NCBI RefSeq assembly: GCF_000377745.1
Contig: NZ_KB898706.1
Location: forward strand, 635,263 to 699,262
DNA: 64,000 nt
Direction of reading: 5' to 3'
Source: Gilvimarinus chinensis DSM 19667
Lineage (GTDB): Bacteria > Pseudomonadota > Gammaproteobacteria > Pseudomonadales > Cellvibrionaceae
Part shown: positions 54,530 to 63,174 of the stretch, piece after piece
Layout of the letters: each line of letters opens with the position of its first letter
How positions within the stretch are numbered: the stretch's first letter is position 1
Made by a program: the position numbers and the translations under genes
Notes under the pieces: generated by a model
What the model was told of the DNA's origin: nothing
Database searches by the model: none
The model's input: the letters and a program-made list of their open reading frames with translations, nothing else

Positions 54530-55729
54530 ATGCCTGAGTATTATTACAAAGCTGCTAAACGCGATGGGAGTCTCGTCCAAGGAAGCATTGAGGCGGATTC
54601 TGAGGTTGTCGCTTCGGGCCGGTTACGGGCCCAGGGCATGGTGGTTATCAGTCTGGCGGGGGGAGCGTCTGGTACAGGTAAAAGCTCGAAAAAAGGCATA
54701 GGGAAAAATCAGGTTTTATCCTTTACCAACGAGTTGGCTGTATTGCTACGGGCTGGCTTGCCGATTGATCGCGCGCTTAAAGTGTTAATCGACATGGCGC
54801 CCAATCTTGCTGTGCAACAAGTTTATGAAGGTATTTTGGGAACGGTAAAGGGCGGCAAAGGCTTTAGTGTCGCTTTAGCCGAAAGATCCGATTTGTTTGA
54901 TGATTTTTACATCAGCATGATTCGCTCAGGGGAAGCTAGCGGAAACCTGGCGTCTATATTATCCCGTCTAGCCGCTCAACTTGAGAATGCTAAGCAAGTT
55001 CGATCCAGCGTTGTCTCCGCATTGATATATCCCGCCATTTTGGCTGTTGTCTCAGTGGTGTCTGTTTTGGTTATGCTTGGGTTTGTGGTGCCACAGTTCG
55101 AAGCCTTGTTCGCGGATATGGGGGAGTCTTTACCGCTTGTTACAGAGCTTGTAATTGCAGGTGGAGAGGCGATAAAGAATAACGGTATCTTCTTGGTGGT
55201 GCTAATAGGGGTGGCAGGCTTTTTTGTTCGTCGTTGGTTGCGAACGGAGCAAGGCGCTGCTTGGCTTGATGCCTGGCTGTTAAAGCTGCCTATCTTTGGC
55301 GCTGTTGTCACTAAGTACCAAGTTGCGAGATTTTCCAGAACATTGGGAACTCTGCTTGAAAGCGGTGTCTCAATGCTCCAAGCAATAAGCATATCGGTGC
55401 AGACAGTTTCAAATAGTGTGGTGCGTCGCTCTTTGGAAGGGCTGGCACCGGCCGTAAAAGGCGGCGGTAGAGTTTCTCAGGCTCTGCAAGACAGTGGTGA
55501 TTTTTCCCCGATGGTTATACAGATGGTGCGAGTAGGGGAAGAGTCAGGTCAGCTTGGCGATATGATGATCGAGCTGGCTAGGATTTATGATGACGAGGTG
55601 TCGGCCGGGGTAAAAAGAAGTTTAACATTGCTTGAGCCGATATTAATTCTGGGGATGGGGGGCATGATTGGCTTTATAATTGTGGCGATCCTAATGGGTA
55701 TTTTGTCTGTCAATGATTTGGCAGTGTAG
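54530..55729 (+). CDS. gspF: Type II secretion inner-membrane platform protein GspF
   Basis: GspF forms the core of the inner-membrane platform driven by GspE. The 399-residue protein begins MPEYYYKAAKRDGSLVQGSI and has two repeats of the GspF domain (about 67-190 and 270-390). Each has an LLRAGLPIDRAL or LLESGVSMLQAI type segment and MIRSGEASGNL or MVRVGEESGQL. Three membrane segments are visible, near 165-190, 218-236 and 370-395. It follows gspE after 62 bp, the largest gap in the operon. Confidence 0.97.
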   Translation: MPEYYYKAAKRDGSLVQGSIEADSEVVASGRLRAQGMVVISLAGGASGTGKSSKKGIGKNQVLSFTNELAVLLRAGLPIDRALKVLIDMAPNLAVQQVYEGILGTVKGGKGFSVALAERSDLFDDFYISMIRSGEASGNLASILSRLAAQLENAKQVRSSVVSALIYPAILAVVSVVSVLVMLGFVVPQFEALFADMGESLPLVTELVIAGGEAIKNNGIFLVVLIGVAGFFVRRWLRTEQGAAWLDAWLLKLPIFGAVVTKYQVARFSRTLGTLLESGVSMLQAISISVQTVSNSVVRRSLEGLAPAVKGGGRVSQALQDSGDFSPMVIQMVRVGEESGQLGDMMIELARIYDDEVSAGVKRSLTLLEPILILGMGGMIGFIIVAILMGILSVNDLAV

Positions 55730-55754
55730 ATAAGCAAGAAAAGGTGAGTGGAGT

Positions 55755-56174
55755 ATGAAAGTACGACAGCAGGGTTTTACGTTGGTCGAATTGTTAGTTG
55801 TATTGGCTATTATCGGCTTATTGGCGGGACTGGTCGGTCCTAAGGTTTTAAATCAACTTGGCGGAGCAAAAACCGATACCGCTGGAGTGCAAATCAGGGA
55901 CTTTGAGCAGGCGCTTGAAATTTATATGCTTGACACGGGTAAGTTTCCGTCCACTGAGCAGGGGCTTGAGGCTCTGGTCAGAGATCCAGGGGTAGCTGGC
56001 TGGGATGGCCCATATCTGCGTCGCAACGTTTTGCCTCAAGACCCCTGGAACAATGATTATCAGTATAAATTCCCGGGGGAAAATACTGAATTTGACGTAC
56101 TGTCTTATGGGGCTGATGGAAGGCCAGGCGGTGAAGGTGATAATGCTGATATAGGTAACTGGCAGACTCGTTGA
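55755..56174 (+). CDS. gspG: Major pseudopilin GspG
   Basis: GspG is the main subunit of the type II secretion pseudopilus. The 139-residue precursor has a short basic leader ending in the prepilin peptidase site G/FTLVELLVVLAIIGLLAG, with glutamate at +5. The conserved GspG region follows (TDTAGVQIRDFEQALEIYMLDTGKFPSTEQGLEALV, GPYLRRNVLPQDPWNNDYQY, FDVLSYGADGRPGGEGDNADIGNW), which includes the calcium-binding C-terminal loop. Confidence 0.98.
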   Translation: MKVRQQGFTLVELLVVLAIIGLLAGLVGPKVLNQLGGAKTDTAGVQIRDFEQALEIYMLDTGKFPSTEQGLEALVRDPGVAGWDGPYLRRNVLPQDPWNNDYQYKFPGENTEFDVLSYGADGRPGGEGDNADIGNWQTR

Positions 56175-56179
56175 GTCAG

Positions 56180-56635
56180 ATGAAACTTACTCGATGGCTG
56201 AATGGCTTTACTCTGCTTGAGCTGCTCATAGCGATTAGCATTGCTGGATTGGCGTTGGCTGTTGCTGCACCGGCATCTTATAAAATGTACCAATCGATGC
56301 AGTTTCGTGAAGCGGTTCGGGATGTGCGCAGAACTTTGGAGTCCGCGCGATATGCCGCCATAGTTTCCGGAAGCCCTGAATCTGTTGTTATCAAGCCCAG
56401 GCTCAGGAGTGTTGTCTTTGGCGAAGAGCTGGAGGTTATATTACCTGAGTATATTGAATTGGAAACAGAAGCCGCTGCCGAGCTCAGTACCGCTGATGAT
56501 GAGGCCGTAATTCAATTCTATGGCGATGGCAGCTCTTCCGGCGGAACAATACGAATAGGTCGTAATGATCGATGGTTCAACCTCCATGTAAACTGGTTGC
56601 TCGGCCGAGTGGAGCAAACGGTCGACACAATATGA
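56180..56635 (+). CDS. gspH: Minor pseudopilin GspH
   Basis: The protein has a prepilin-type leader (MKLTRWLNG/FTLLELLIAISIAGLALA, cleavage after the glycine, glutamate at +5) and a beta-rich C-terminal domain. It is a minor pseudopilin near the tip complex. I prefer the ATG at 56180 (151 residues). A TTG at 56171 overlapping the gspG stop would add three residues. The stop overlaps the gspI start by 4 bp. Confidence 0.9.
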   Translation: MKLTRWLNGFTLLELLIAISIAGLALAVAAPASYKMYQSMQFREAVRDVRRTLESARYAAIVSGSPESVVIKPRLRSVVFGEELEVILPEYIELETEAAAELSTADDEAVIQFYGDGSSSGGTIRIGRNDRWFNLHVNWLLGRVEQTVDTI

Positions 56636-57009
56636 ATTTTTTAAGGCCTCAAGCAGGGTTTTCTTTGCTCGAAATGGTGGTTGCGGTTGCCATTTTAGGG
56701 ATTTCTTTGGGGATGCTTTACCAGGCTGCAGGTGGTGCGGTTCGAGGTGTGAGTGCCGCAGAAGACCATTCGTACGCCATCATTATGGCGCAGTCCCTGT
56801 TGGCTGCCCACAGCTCAGTCCCTCCTGATGGTTTGAGTGGAAAAGGTCAGACCGACGACGGCTTCTCTTGGGAATTATCAACGCGACCTGTTTTACGCGC
56901 AGATGGGCAAGAAGTTCAACTTAAATATTTAGATGTATGGGTACGCTGGGGCCGTAACAAAGAGGTGCATCTACCTACGGTCGTTCCTGTTGAGGTTGTG
57001 CCCCAATGA
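56632..57009 (+). CDS. gspI: Minor pseudopilin GspI
   Basis: GspI starts the tip complex with GspJ and GspK. The start at 56632 (MNFLRPQAG/FSLLEMVVAVAILG, 125 residues) overlaps gspH by 4 bp. A longer in-frame start inside gspH lacks support. The prepilin motif has glutamate at +5. The tail carries the typical alternating strands (FSWELSTRPV, EVQLKYLDVWVRWG). It overlaps gspJ by 4 bp. Confidence 0.93.
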   Translation: MNFLRPQAGFSLLEMVVAVAILGISLGMLYQAAGGAVRGVSAAEDHSYAIIMAQSLLAAHSSVPPDGLSGKGQTDDGFSWELSTRPVLRADGQEVQLKYLDVWVRWGRNKEVHLPTVVPVEVVPQ

Positions 57010-57602
57010 GAACGAATGTACGCGGCTTTACTTTGGTAGAGGTGGTCGTGGCGATCACAATATTATCCTTAATAATATTAGCGACAGTCACAGCGATGAG
57101 AACGCTGGCTGACACTCAAACTAAGCTGGAAACTAAGATCGACCAAGTTTCTACTATGGTTGCAGTGACGCAATACCTGAGAAAAACAATAGCCGACGCT
57201 CAACCCGTTACCTTGTTCGAGTTTGGGGCCCCAGTGGGTATATATTTTTATGGCACAAAAGACTCTATTCGTTGGGCCACACCGATAGCTATTCCTGAGC
57301 AGTCGCGTGGGGTATTAGGCGTGAGTTTAAGTCTTGTCGATGGAAAGGTGACTTTCAACCTTGATTCCACTTTATCTGAAAGTGACATTAACAGCGCAGG
57401 CTCTAAGACGTCTTATACTCTTTTAGAGGGAGTGGAAGAGTTGTCTGTGCGTTATCGCTCTAGTGTTTACGGCGAGTGGCTAGATGACTGGGGAGTCCAA
57501 AGAGCAGAAAATCAACTTCCTTCGCATATCAGTTTACGGCTAAAGGTTTCTGGCCGTTACTGGCCAGAAATTATTATAGCGACTTCGCAGGCAGGGCTAT
57601 GA
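57006..57602 (+). CDS. gspJ: Minor pseudopilin GspJ
   Basis: The 198-residue precursor has the prepilin motif RG/FTLVEVVVAITILSLIILATV with glutamate at +5, then a helical spine and a beta domain (SYTLLEGVEELSVRYRSSVYGEWLDDW, LPSHISLRLKV) typical of GspJ. It follows gspI and precedes gspK with 4-bp overlaps, so the I-J-K tip subunits are made together. Confidence 0.93.
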   Translation: MRTNVRGFTLVEVVVAITILSLIILATVTAMRTLADTQTKLETKIDQVSTMVAVTQYLRKTIADAQPVTLFEFGAPVGIYFYGTKDSIRWATPIAIPEQSRGVLGVSLSLVDGKVTFNLDSTLSESDINSAGSKTSYTLLEGVEELSVRYRSSVYGEWLDDWGVQRAENQLPSHISLRLKVSGRYWPEIIIATSQAGL

Positions 57603-58399
57603 ATATAGTCCATAGGCAGCGAGGTGTGGCCTTGGCTCTTTTGCTTTGGTTTATTGCCGCTATGACGCTCCTCGTGTCAGGTGTTATAGGTGTGTCGAAA
57701 CAAGAGGTTAGGGCCACCCAGTCGATGCTAAGTCGGGCAGAGGCTGAAGCGATAGGGGATGGCATTGCACAGCTGGCCATTAATGGTCAGGTTTTTTCAG
57801 CTGCCGAAAATGGTCAGCAGCGCCAGGCTTGGATTGAGTTTGCCGGTGTGGTTGCCAAGTTAAGGTTTATTCCGGCTCAAGGCCTTGTGGATTTGCAGTT
57901 TGCAGACGTGGAGTTAATGACTTCTTTATTTGAAACAGCAGCCGGGGTCGAGCCCGGAGATGCTCGGGTGTTGGCACATTCTGTGATAGAGTGGCGAACC
58001 CCGACAAAAGCCCAGTCTCAGCAACGTGGAGCAGGGCCGAAAATACATGTTTTAGAGGATGTTATGGCGGTGCAAGGCTTCCGGCGTTCAATCTTTGAAG
58101 CTGTAAAGTGGCACGTTTGTATGGGGTGTAACCAGGGGCGTTTTGAGTCAAAGCTGGCGAGTGCTGATTTGGCAAGCAAGTTAGGCCGTGATGACGTGTT
58201 GCAAGAACAGGCAACTGATTCACAAGGGCGTAACCCCCTGCAGGTTATGGATGGGCGATTGGATGTTCGTGTCGCCTTGGATAATGGGTGGGTTGTTCAG
58301 CGTAGCGTTTGGATTTCCAAAAGGGGTTCAATTCAGCGCCGATTCAATCCGTTTAAAGTTTCCAGTATTGAGTTTGAGAGCGGCGATTTTGTCCAGTAA
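57599..58399 (+). CDS. gspK: Minor pseudopilin GspK
   Basis: GspK caps the pseudopilus tip. The 266-residue protein begins MNIVHRQRGVALALLLWFIA, with the prepilin-like G/VALALLLWF cleavage region and, as in other GspK proteins, no glutamate at +5. It is shorter than many GspK proteins (around 300 or more residues). It contains a paired CMGC motif (WHVCMGCNQGRF) that could form a disulfide. Its end overlaps the likely gspL start by 11 bp. Confidence 0.85.
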   Translation: MNIVHRQRGVALALLLWFIAAMTLLVSGVIGVSKQEVRATQSMLSRAEAEAIGDGIAQLAINGQVFSAAENGQQRQAWIEFAGVVAKLRFIPAQGLVDLQFADVELMTSLFETAAGVEPGDARVLAHSVIEWRTPTKAQSQQRGAGPKIHVLEDVMAVQGFRRSIFEAVKWHVCMGCNQGRFESKLASADLASKLGRDDVLQEQATDSQGRNPLQVMDGRLDVRVALDNGWVVQRSVWISKRGSIQRRFNPFKVSSIEFESGDFVQ

Positions 58400-59396
58400 C
58401 AATCAGTGGCAGTTATTCGGTTTCGACTTGCGCCAAATAGGCGCATTCTTTATAGAAGTTTGGCAGGAAATTTTTTGGTCCTTCCACTCTCCCGTTCGCA
58501 AAGTTTTGGATCGGCCGGTGCGTGTCTTCAGTGAGCAGACTGAGAGTTTAGACGAACATAACCCGAAAGAAACTGCAGCAGCATTAATGCTGCCGGAACA
58601 TCAGTTTCTGTCCCGTTGCCTGGTTTTGCCAAGGGCTGCTTTAGCGAGCCTTAACCAGATTATAGAAGCAGAGGTCGCGGCTTCTAGTCCGTTTGTACCA
58701 GAAGATACGGTGAAAGCTTATCGTGTTGATCATCTTGATGGTCGTACAATCAAGTTAAGGCTCGCAATTGCGAATAAATTTGCTATCGCAGAGTTGTTAC
58801 ATCGAAAGTCTGCCTCTTCAGAAAACTTTGAAATCTGGGCACCCGTGCAAGGTGAGCCCTTGGTTTTTGAGGGCTTCGCTGAGTCTAAACGTAACTCCTT
58901 TTATAAAAAACGTCTGGTTAAGACCGCACTGTTATCCTTTGTGTGTCTTTTGGCTCTGATTTTTGTATGCAGTTTGCCTTGGGTTTATCAGTCTTTCAGG
59001 TTGGCACAACTGGAAGACTCTTTATCCCAGGGGCGTCAAGAGGCCCGTACGGCAATTCAGATGCGGGCGACCCTTTCAGAAAATAATGATCGGCTGAGTT
59101 TTCTACAGGCGCGGGCTAATGAATCTGCTCGGCCTTTATTGCCTCTGACAGTATTGACCGATCAACTTGATGACGATGCTTGGCTGTCTGGATACGAGCA
59201 AGAATCAGGCGTACTAGAAATTGATGGTTATGCTCAAAATGCCGCAGCATTAATTCAAAAGTTGACTGAAAGTGCTAATTTCTTCGGCGTTAAACCCACC
59301 TCGGCGATCCGGCAGGTAGGGAACAATAGCGTTGATCGATTTCGTTTGGAGCTACAGCTGCCAACTCATCGAGAGGGGGGCGAGAAGGTTGATTAG
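58389..59396 (+). CDS. gspL: Type II secretion platform protein GspL
   Basis: GspL links the GspE ATPase to the periplasmic part of the machine. The likely start is TTG at 58389 (MSSNNQWQLFGFDLRQIGAF, 335 residues), overlapping the gspK end. Other TTG codons lie 15 and 21 bp upstream, so the start is uncertain. A cytoplasmic part of about 175 residues contains SRCLVLPRAALASLNQIIEAE. A membrane helix (about 184-203) and a periplasmic coiled coil and small alpha/beta domain follow. The cytoplasmic part is shorter than in E. coli or Vibrio GspL. Confidence 0.82.
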   Translation: MSSNNQWQLFGFDLRQIGAFFIEVWQEIFWSFHSPVRKVLDRPVRVFSEQTESLDEHNPKETAAALMLPEHQFLSRCLVLPRAALASLNQIIEAEVAASSPFVPEDTVKAYRVDHLDGRTIKLRLAIANKFAIAELLHRKSASSENFEIWAPVQGEPLVFEGFAESKRNSFYKKRLVKTALLSFVCLLALIFVCSLPWVYQSFRLAQLEDSLSQGRQEARTAIQMRATLSENNDRLSFLQARANESARPLLPLTVLTDQLDDDAWLSGYEQESGVLEIDGYAQNAAALIQKLTESANFFGVKPTSAIRQVGNNSVDRFRLELQLPTHREGGEKVD

Positions 59397-59940
59397 CAAT
59401 TGGAGTCCTGCACAAAAGTTTATGGCCCTGCTTGCCGCTATTGGAGGCATTGCATTCCTTGTCGTGGTGGTTAAATTCTGGGGGGCAGCGTATAAAGCTC
59501 ACCAGGAGATAGAGCGCATCGTTCCTCAGATTGCCCGATTAAAAGGCTTAGCCGGAGCAGAGGAGCAGTTAGAAGCGGCCGTTCAAAATTCTGAGAGTGT
59601 GTTGTTACAGCTCGTTTATCCAGCGTCGTCAGATTCTTCCGCGCTCGGAAATAACATGCAGCAACAGATGAGAGAGATTTTTAGGGAGGCTGGAGTAGAT
59701 GTGAGTGGTAGCCAGGTGATGCCTGCTTCAGAAGAGGGAGTATTACAGCGTGTTCGGGTTAAGTTGAATGCCAGCACTGATATGCTCTCGTTGGTTTACC
59801 TGCTTGAGCTTTTAGATGCTGCGCGACCTTTAGTTGTGATCGACTCTATAGATCTCAAGCCTGAGCGCCGTAGAAATTCCTCTGGACAACAGCTTGATAC
59901 TTCATTCGTGTTAAGTAGTTTTGCATTGCCGCAGAGTTAG
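59389..59940 (+). CDS. gspM: Type II secretion platform protein GspM
   Basis: GspM partners GspL in the inner-membrane platform. The TTG start at 59389 follows a strong GAGAGGGGGG Shine-Dalgarno and overlaps gspL by 8 bp, giving 183 residues (MISNWSPAQKFMALLAAIGG). It has a short cytoplasmic start, one membrane helix (about 13-32), a coiled coil (AHQEIERIVPQIARLKGL) and a C-terminal ferredoxin-like domain (LLELLDAARPLVVIDSIDLKPERR). Confidence 0.87.
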   Translation: MISNWSPAQKFMALLAAIGGIAFLVVVVKFWGAAYKAHQEIERIVPQIARLKGLAGAEEQLEAAVQNSESVLLQLVYPASSDSSALGNNMQQQMREIFREAGVDVSGSQVMPASEEGVLQRVRVKLNASTDMLSLVYLLELLDAARPLVVIDSIDLKPERRRNSSGQQLDTSFVLSSFALPQS

Positions 59941-59942
59941 AT

Positions 59943-60491
59943 ATGAAATCATATAAACAAATCCAGCAATGTGCAGTCTACTTTTTAGGTGTTTCGGCCA
60001 TACTCGCTGTCGCAACGTTTATCTTGCTCAGTCGTCCTATTCACGTACAAAAAGAAGCGCCTAATACGGCAGGTTCATTTTCTCCTGATGTCCTCAGCCG
60101 TATTCCTCAAGTTCAATACGAAAAGATTGTGGAGCGTCCTCTATTCTGGCAGGGGCGAACGCCTTACTCTGAGCCTGAAAAACCAGCTCCAAAACCAGAA
60201 AAAGTTAAGCGCAACACGAAGCTGGATGGTGCTCAAATACTAGGCGTGATGGCGGCAAAAGAGGCATCGAGTGTTGTGTTTAAAGTGGACGAGTCTGTGA
60301 TTCGTTTACAGCTTAATGAATATTATGAGGGTTGGGAGCTGATTGAGGTAACCGACAAAAAAGTGGTTTTCATGCTCAAGCAGGGTAATGATGCCAATCA
60401 ACCCCCCATTAAAGAAATTGAGGTTATGCAAAGAGAGCCTTTACCTAGAGAGTGGCTGGGTAAGCAAGGTCAGCTTTTGGAGAATTCATGA
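59943..60491 (+). CDS. gspN: Type II secretion protein N (XpsN-like, GspC-type homology region)
   Basis: The 182-residue protein has one N-terminal membrane helix (about 9-29), then IVERPLFWQGRTPY, a Pro/Lys-rich linker (EPEKPAPKPEKVKR), and a small beta domain (GAQILGVMAAKEASSVVFKVDESVIRLQLNEYYEGWELIEVTD) that resembles the homology region of GspC and PilP. Its position between gspM and gspD matches xpsN in the Xanthomonas xps operon, where it bridges platform and secretin. No separate gspC is in the window. The name is based on position and motif. Confidence 0.75.
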   Translation: MKSYKQIQQCAVYFLGVSAILAVATFILLSRPIHVQKEAPNTAGSFSPDVLSRIPQVQYEKIVERPLFWQGRTPYSEPEKPAPKPEKVKRNTKLDGAQILGVMAAKEASSVVFKVDESVIRLQLNEYYEGWELIEVTDKKVVFMLKQGNDANQPPIKEIEVMQREPLPREWLGKQGQLLENS

Positions 60492-62674
60492 AAACGACTA
60501 ATGTTGAAACTAGAGAGTTCTGGGGTAAGCCCTGGAAGTATGTTATCGGTGTGTTGGTGTTGTCGTGGGTGTCATCTTGCACGACAACCGCGGAAGTCCC
60601 TGATGATCCAATGAATGACGATACCGAGTCGCTACTTGAGCCATCTAGCGACTCACCGGCTTCATCTGAACCAGTCTTTGGTGCCCCAGATAATCAAAAA
60701 AGCGATGAGCCTGTTAAAGCTGACGCTGAAGTTTACAGTGGGACCGATCAAACCATTGCTATGCCTGGCACAAAAGCCATAACACCTTTGGCCGGAGACA
60801 AAGTCGCTTTGAACTTCGAAGCGGCTCCTTTGCTTGATGTCGTGCATGGCATTTTGGGTGATATTTTGGGGCAGGATTACCTGATTGAAGGCGAGGTTCC
60901 AGGTGTCGTTACCCTTCGTACGCAAGCTCCGGTTAGTCGTGATGAACTCCTTGAAATATTGGAAAGCATGTTGGCTGCGAATGGCGCTGCACTGATTCAA
61001 CGAGCTGATGGCCGTTACCTCGTGACCGCGCGAAAAGGGTTTAATGCATCAAACCCCGCGTATAAAAATGGGAAAGTTTTGCAGCCAGGCTACAGCAATA
61101 TTATCGTGCCGCTTGAGTACATTGGCGCTGCACAAATGGCCGAAATTTTGAGGCCGGTAGCTCCAGATACTGCGTTTGTCAGGGTCGATACCGTACGCAA
61201 TATCCTTATACTCGGTGGAATGAGCTCTCAACTCGAAGGCTGGCTGGACATTGTTAAGACTTTTGATGTTGATTATCTGGCCGGGATGTCGGTTGGGGTC
61301 TTCCCTATCGAATATACCACCGTTGAAGAAATTGAGTCGGCCTTACAAACACTATTAGCCGGCTCAGGAGATGAAAAAAACAGTCCTCTTACTGGTCTGA
61401 TTCGAATCGCGCCACTTGAATCCTTAGGAGCAATATTAGTTGTTACTCCCCGTAAAAACCTGCTTGCCCAGGTGCAGCAATGGATTGAAAGGCTCGATAA
61501 GTCGCCGGCACAAAGCGCAGACCCACAGTTATATGTTTACGCTGTGCAAAACGCAGAAGCGAGCCATTTGGCACAGCTGATAAGCAACGTGTTTGGAGGC
61601 AGCGGTGGATCAAGTGGAAGTAACAGTGGTGTGGCGCCGGGGTTAACTCCATCTAACTTATCATCCAACGGATCTGGTAACGATAGCTCGAATTCGTCGA
61701 CAAAAAGGCGTTCGTCGGGCTCGGGAGCATCAAGCTTTTCATTAGGAGATGACGCTAGGATTGTTGCGGACGAGGTAAATAACACACTTTTAATTTATTC
61801 TACTGCCACCCAGTATAGAAAAATAGAAGGTGCATTAAAACGTCTTGACGTAATGCCCTCTCAGGTGCTTATTGAAGCCAGTATTATCGAAGTTAGTCTT
61901 GAAGATAGTCTGCGTTATGGATTGGAGTGGTATTTTGAAAATGAGTTTAGTGGGGGAGCCACTGGGCAAGGAAATGTGGGAATGAGTTTAGGTGATAATG
62001 GTGTTGTAGAGGCATCGTTACCGAATTTTGGGTATGTGTTTAGCGAGGCTATGGGGCAAGTTCAGGGTGTTCTAAGCGCTTTAGCGGAGAAAAACCTAAT
62101 CAGGGTGCTCTCTACTCCATCATTAATGGTATTAGATAACCATTCGGCATCTATTCAAGTAGGCGATTCGACACCCTATAACTCTAGTACTACCAATGGA
62201 GATTATGGCTCGACTCAGAATGTTAACTATCGTGATACCGGGGTGCAGTTAGAAGTCAGGCCCTCTGTAAATGCAGGTGGTTTAGTGACTATGGAGTTAC
62301 AGCAGTCTGTTACAGACGGGGGAACCGCGAGTGAAGTTGATGGTGCACCAAAATTCTTTGAGCGATCAATCAGTAGTAAGGTGGCTGTTCGTTCAGGAGA
62401 GTCTGTAGTGCTTGGAGGTTTGATTAACGATAGGAAGGACCGCACTAAAGCAGGGCTGCCATTTTTCAGTGATTTGCCTTTAATTGGATGGATGTTTGGC
62501 GGTACTAACATAGAGGAAGAGCGCCAAGAGTTGTTGGTCATAATTACTCCACATGTAATGAAAAGTGATCAGGATATGCGCGATGTGACAAAAGAGATGC
62601 GTAGGCGAATGAAAGGTTTGGAAGCCTTCCAGGAGTTAATTGATGATGAGAAGCTAGTTGATCCTTCGTTTTAA
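60488..62674 (+). CDS. gspD: Type II secretion outer-membrane secretin GspD, lipoprotein type
   Basis: GspD forms the outer-membrane channel. The 728-residue protein has a lipobox (WVSSC), which suggests it is self-lipidated like XpsD. A low-complexity acidic stretch follows, then N0-N1-N2-N3 domains, with N0 at about 105-180 (LNFEAAPLLDVVHGILGDIL). A Ser/Gly-rich insert lies at about 370-416. The secretin core (about 440-700) includes VLIEASIIEVSLEDSLRYGLEW, VLSTPSLMVLDNHSASIQVGD and LPFFSDLPLIGWMFGG. It is the last gsp gene and overlaps gspN by 4 bp. Confidence 0.96.
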   Translation: MKTTNVETREFWGKPWKYVIGVLVLSWVSSCTTTAEVPDDPMNDDTESLLEPSSDSPASSEPVFGAPDNQKSDEPVKADAEVYSGTDQTIAMPGTKAITPLAGDKVALNFEAAPLLDVVHGILGDILGQDYLIEGEVPGVVTLRTQAPVSRDELLEILESMLAANGAALIQRADGRYLVTARKGFNASNPAYKNGKVLQPGYSNIIVPLEYIGAAQMAEILRPVAPDTAFVRVDTVRNILILGGMSSQLEGWLDIVKTFDVDYLAGMSVGVFPIEYTTVEEIESALQTLLAGSGDEKNSPLTGLIRIAPLESLGAILVVTPRKNLLAQVQQWIERLDKSPAQSADPQLYVYAVQNAEASHLAQLISNVFGGSGGSSGSNSGVAPGLTPSNLSSNGSGNDSSNSSTKRRSSGSGASSFSLGDDARIVADEVNNTLLIYSTATQYRKIEGALKRLDVMPSQVLIEASIIEVSLEDSLRYGLEWYFENEFSGGATGQGNVGMSLGDNGVVEASLPNFGYVFSEAMGQVQGVLSALAEKNLIRVLSTPSLMVLDNHSASIQVGDSTPYNSSTTNGDYGSTQNVNYRDTGVQLEVRPSVNAGGLVTMELQQSVTDGGTASEVDGAPKFFERSISSKVAVRSGESVVLGGLINDRKDRTKAGLPFFSDLPLIGWMFGGTNIEEERQELLVIITPHVMKSDQDMRDVTKEMRRRMKGLEAFQELIDDEKLVDPSF

Positions 62675-62683
62675 GGTAAAGAT

Positions 62684-63070
62684 ATGAAATTTCAAAATCT
62701 TACTTCTATTGTTTTTATGGTGTTATTAATTGGAGGCTGTGCAACTGTAAATAACCAGCCTGACGATCAGGTGGTAAAAAACCGCGCTCAGAAGTGGCTT
62801 GATGCGGTAACGGACGGTGATTTTGAGCGTGCTTATAAATTCGCCAGCCCAGGGTATAGAGATGGAGTTTCACTTACTCGATTTAAAGCTAAATATCTAG
62901 GTGCTCCGAATTGGCAAAATGCTAATGTAAAAAAAGTTACCTGTGAGGAAAGCAAGTGTCAGGTAGTGATTAGCTTTGAGTATACGTCTAATTTCTTTAA
63001 AGGTACCTTGCCTAGCCATAAGAACGACACTTGGATCTTAGTTGATAGCGAGTGGTGGCTCTATCCATAA
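62684..63070 (+). CDS. Small putative lipoprotein downstream of gspD
   Basis: The 128-residue protein has a lipoprotein signal (MVLLIGGC) and a mature domain of about 105 residues: VVKNRAQKWLDAVTDGDFERAYKFASPGYRDG, then two cysteines in VTCEESKCQVVISFEYTS, and TWILVDSEWWLYP at the end. The helix-then-sheet pattern recalls NTF2-like folds. It lies 9 bp after gspD and is probably co-transcribed. A pilotin role for the secretin is possible by position only. Confidence 0.75.
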   Translation: MKFQNLTSIVFMVLLIGGCATVNNQPDDQVVKNRAQKWLDAVTDGDFERAYKFASPGYRDGVSLTRFKAKYLGAPNWQNANVKKVTCEESKCQVVISFEYTSNFFKGTLPSHKNDTWILVDSEWWLYP

Positions 63071-63174
63071 AGAGTTGTGCGGCAGGCTGATTGTTGAGGC
63101 GGTTTTCTTTTTGTTTGGACATGAGTGCGCTGAAAAGCGGTCAGTTCGCTTTGCTGTAAACAGTAGGTGGGGAT

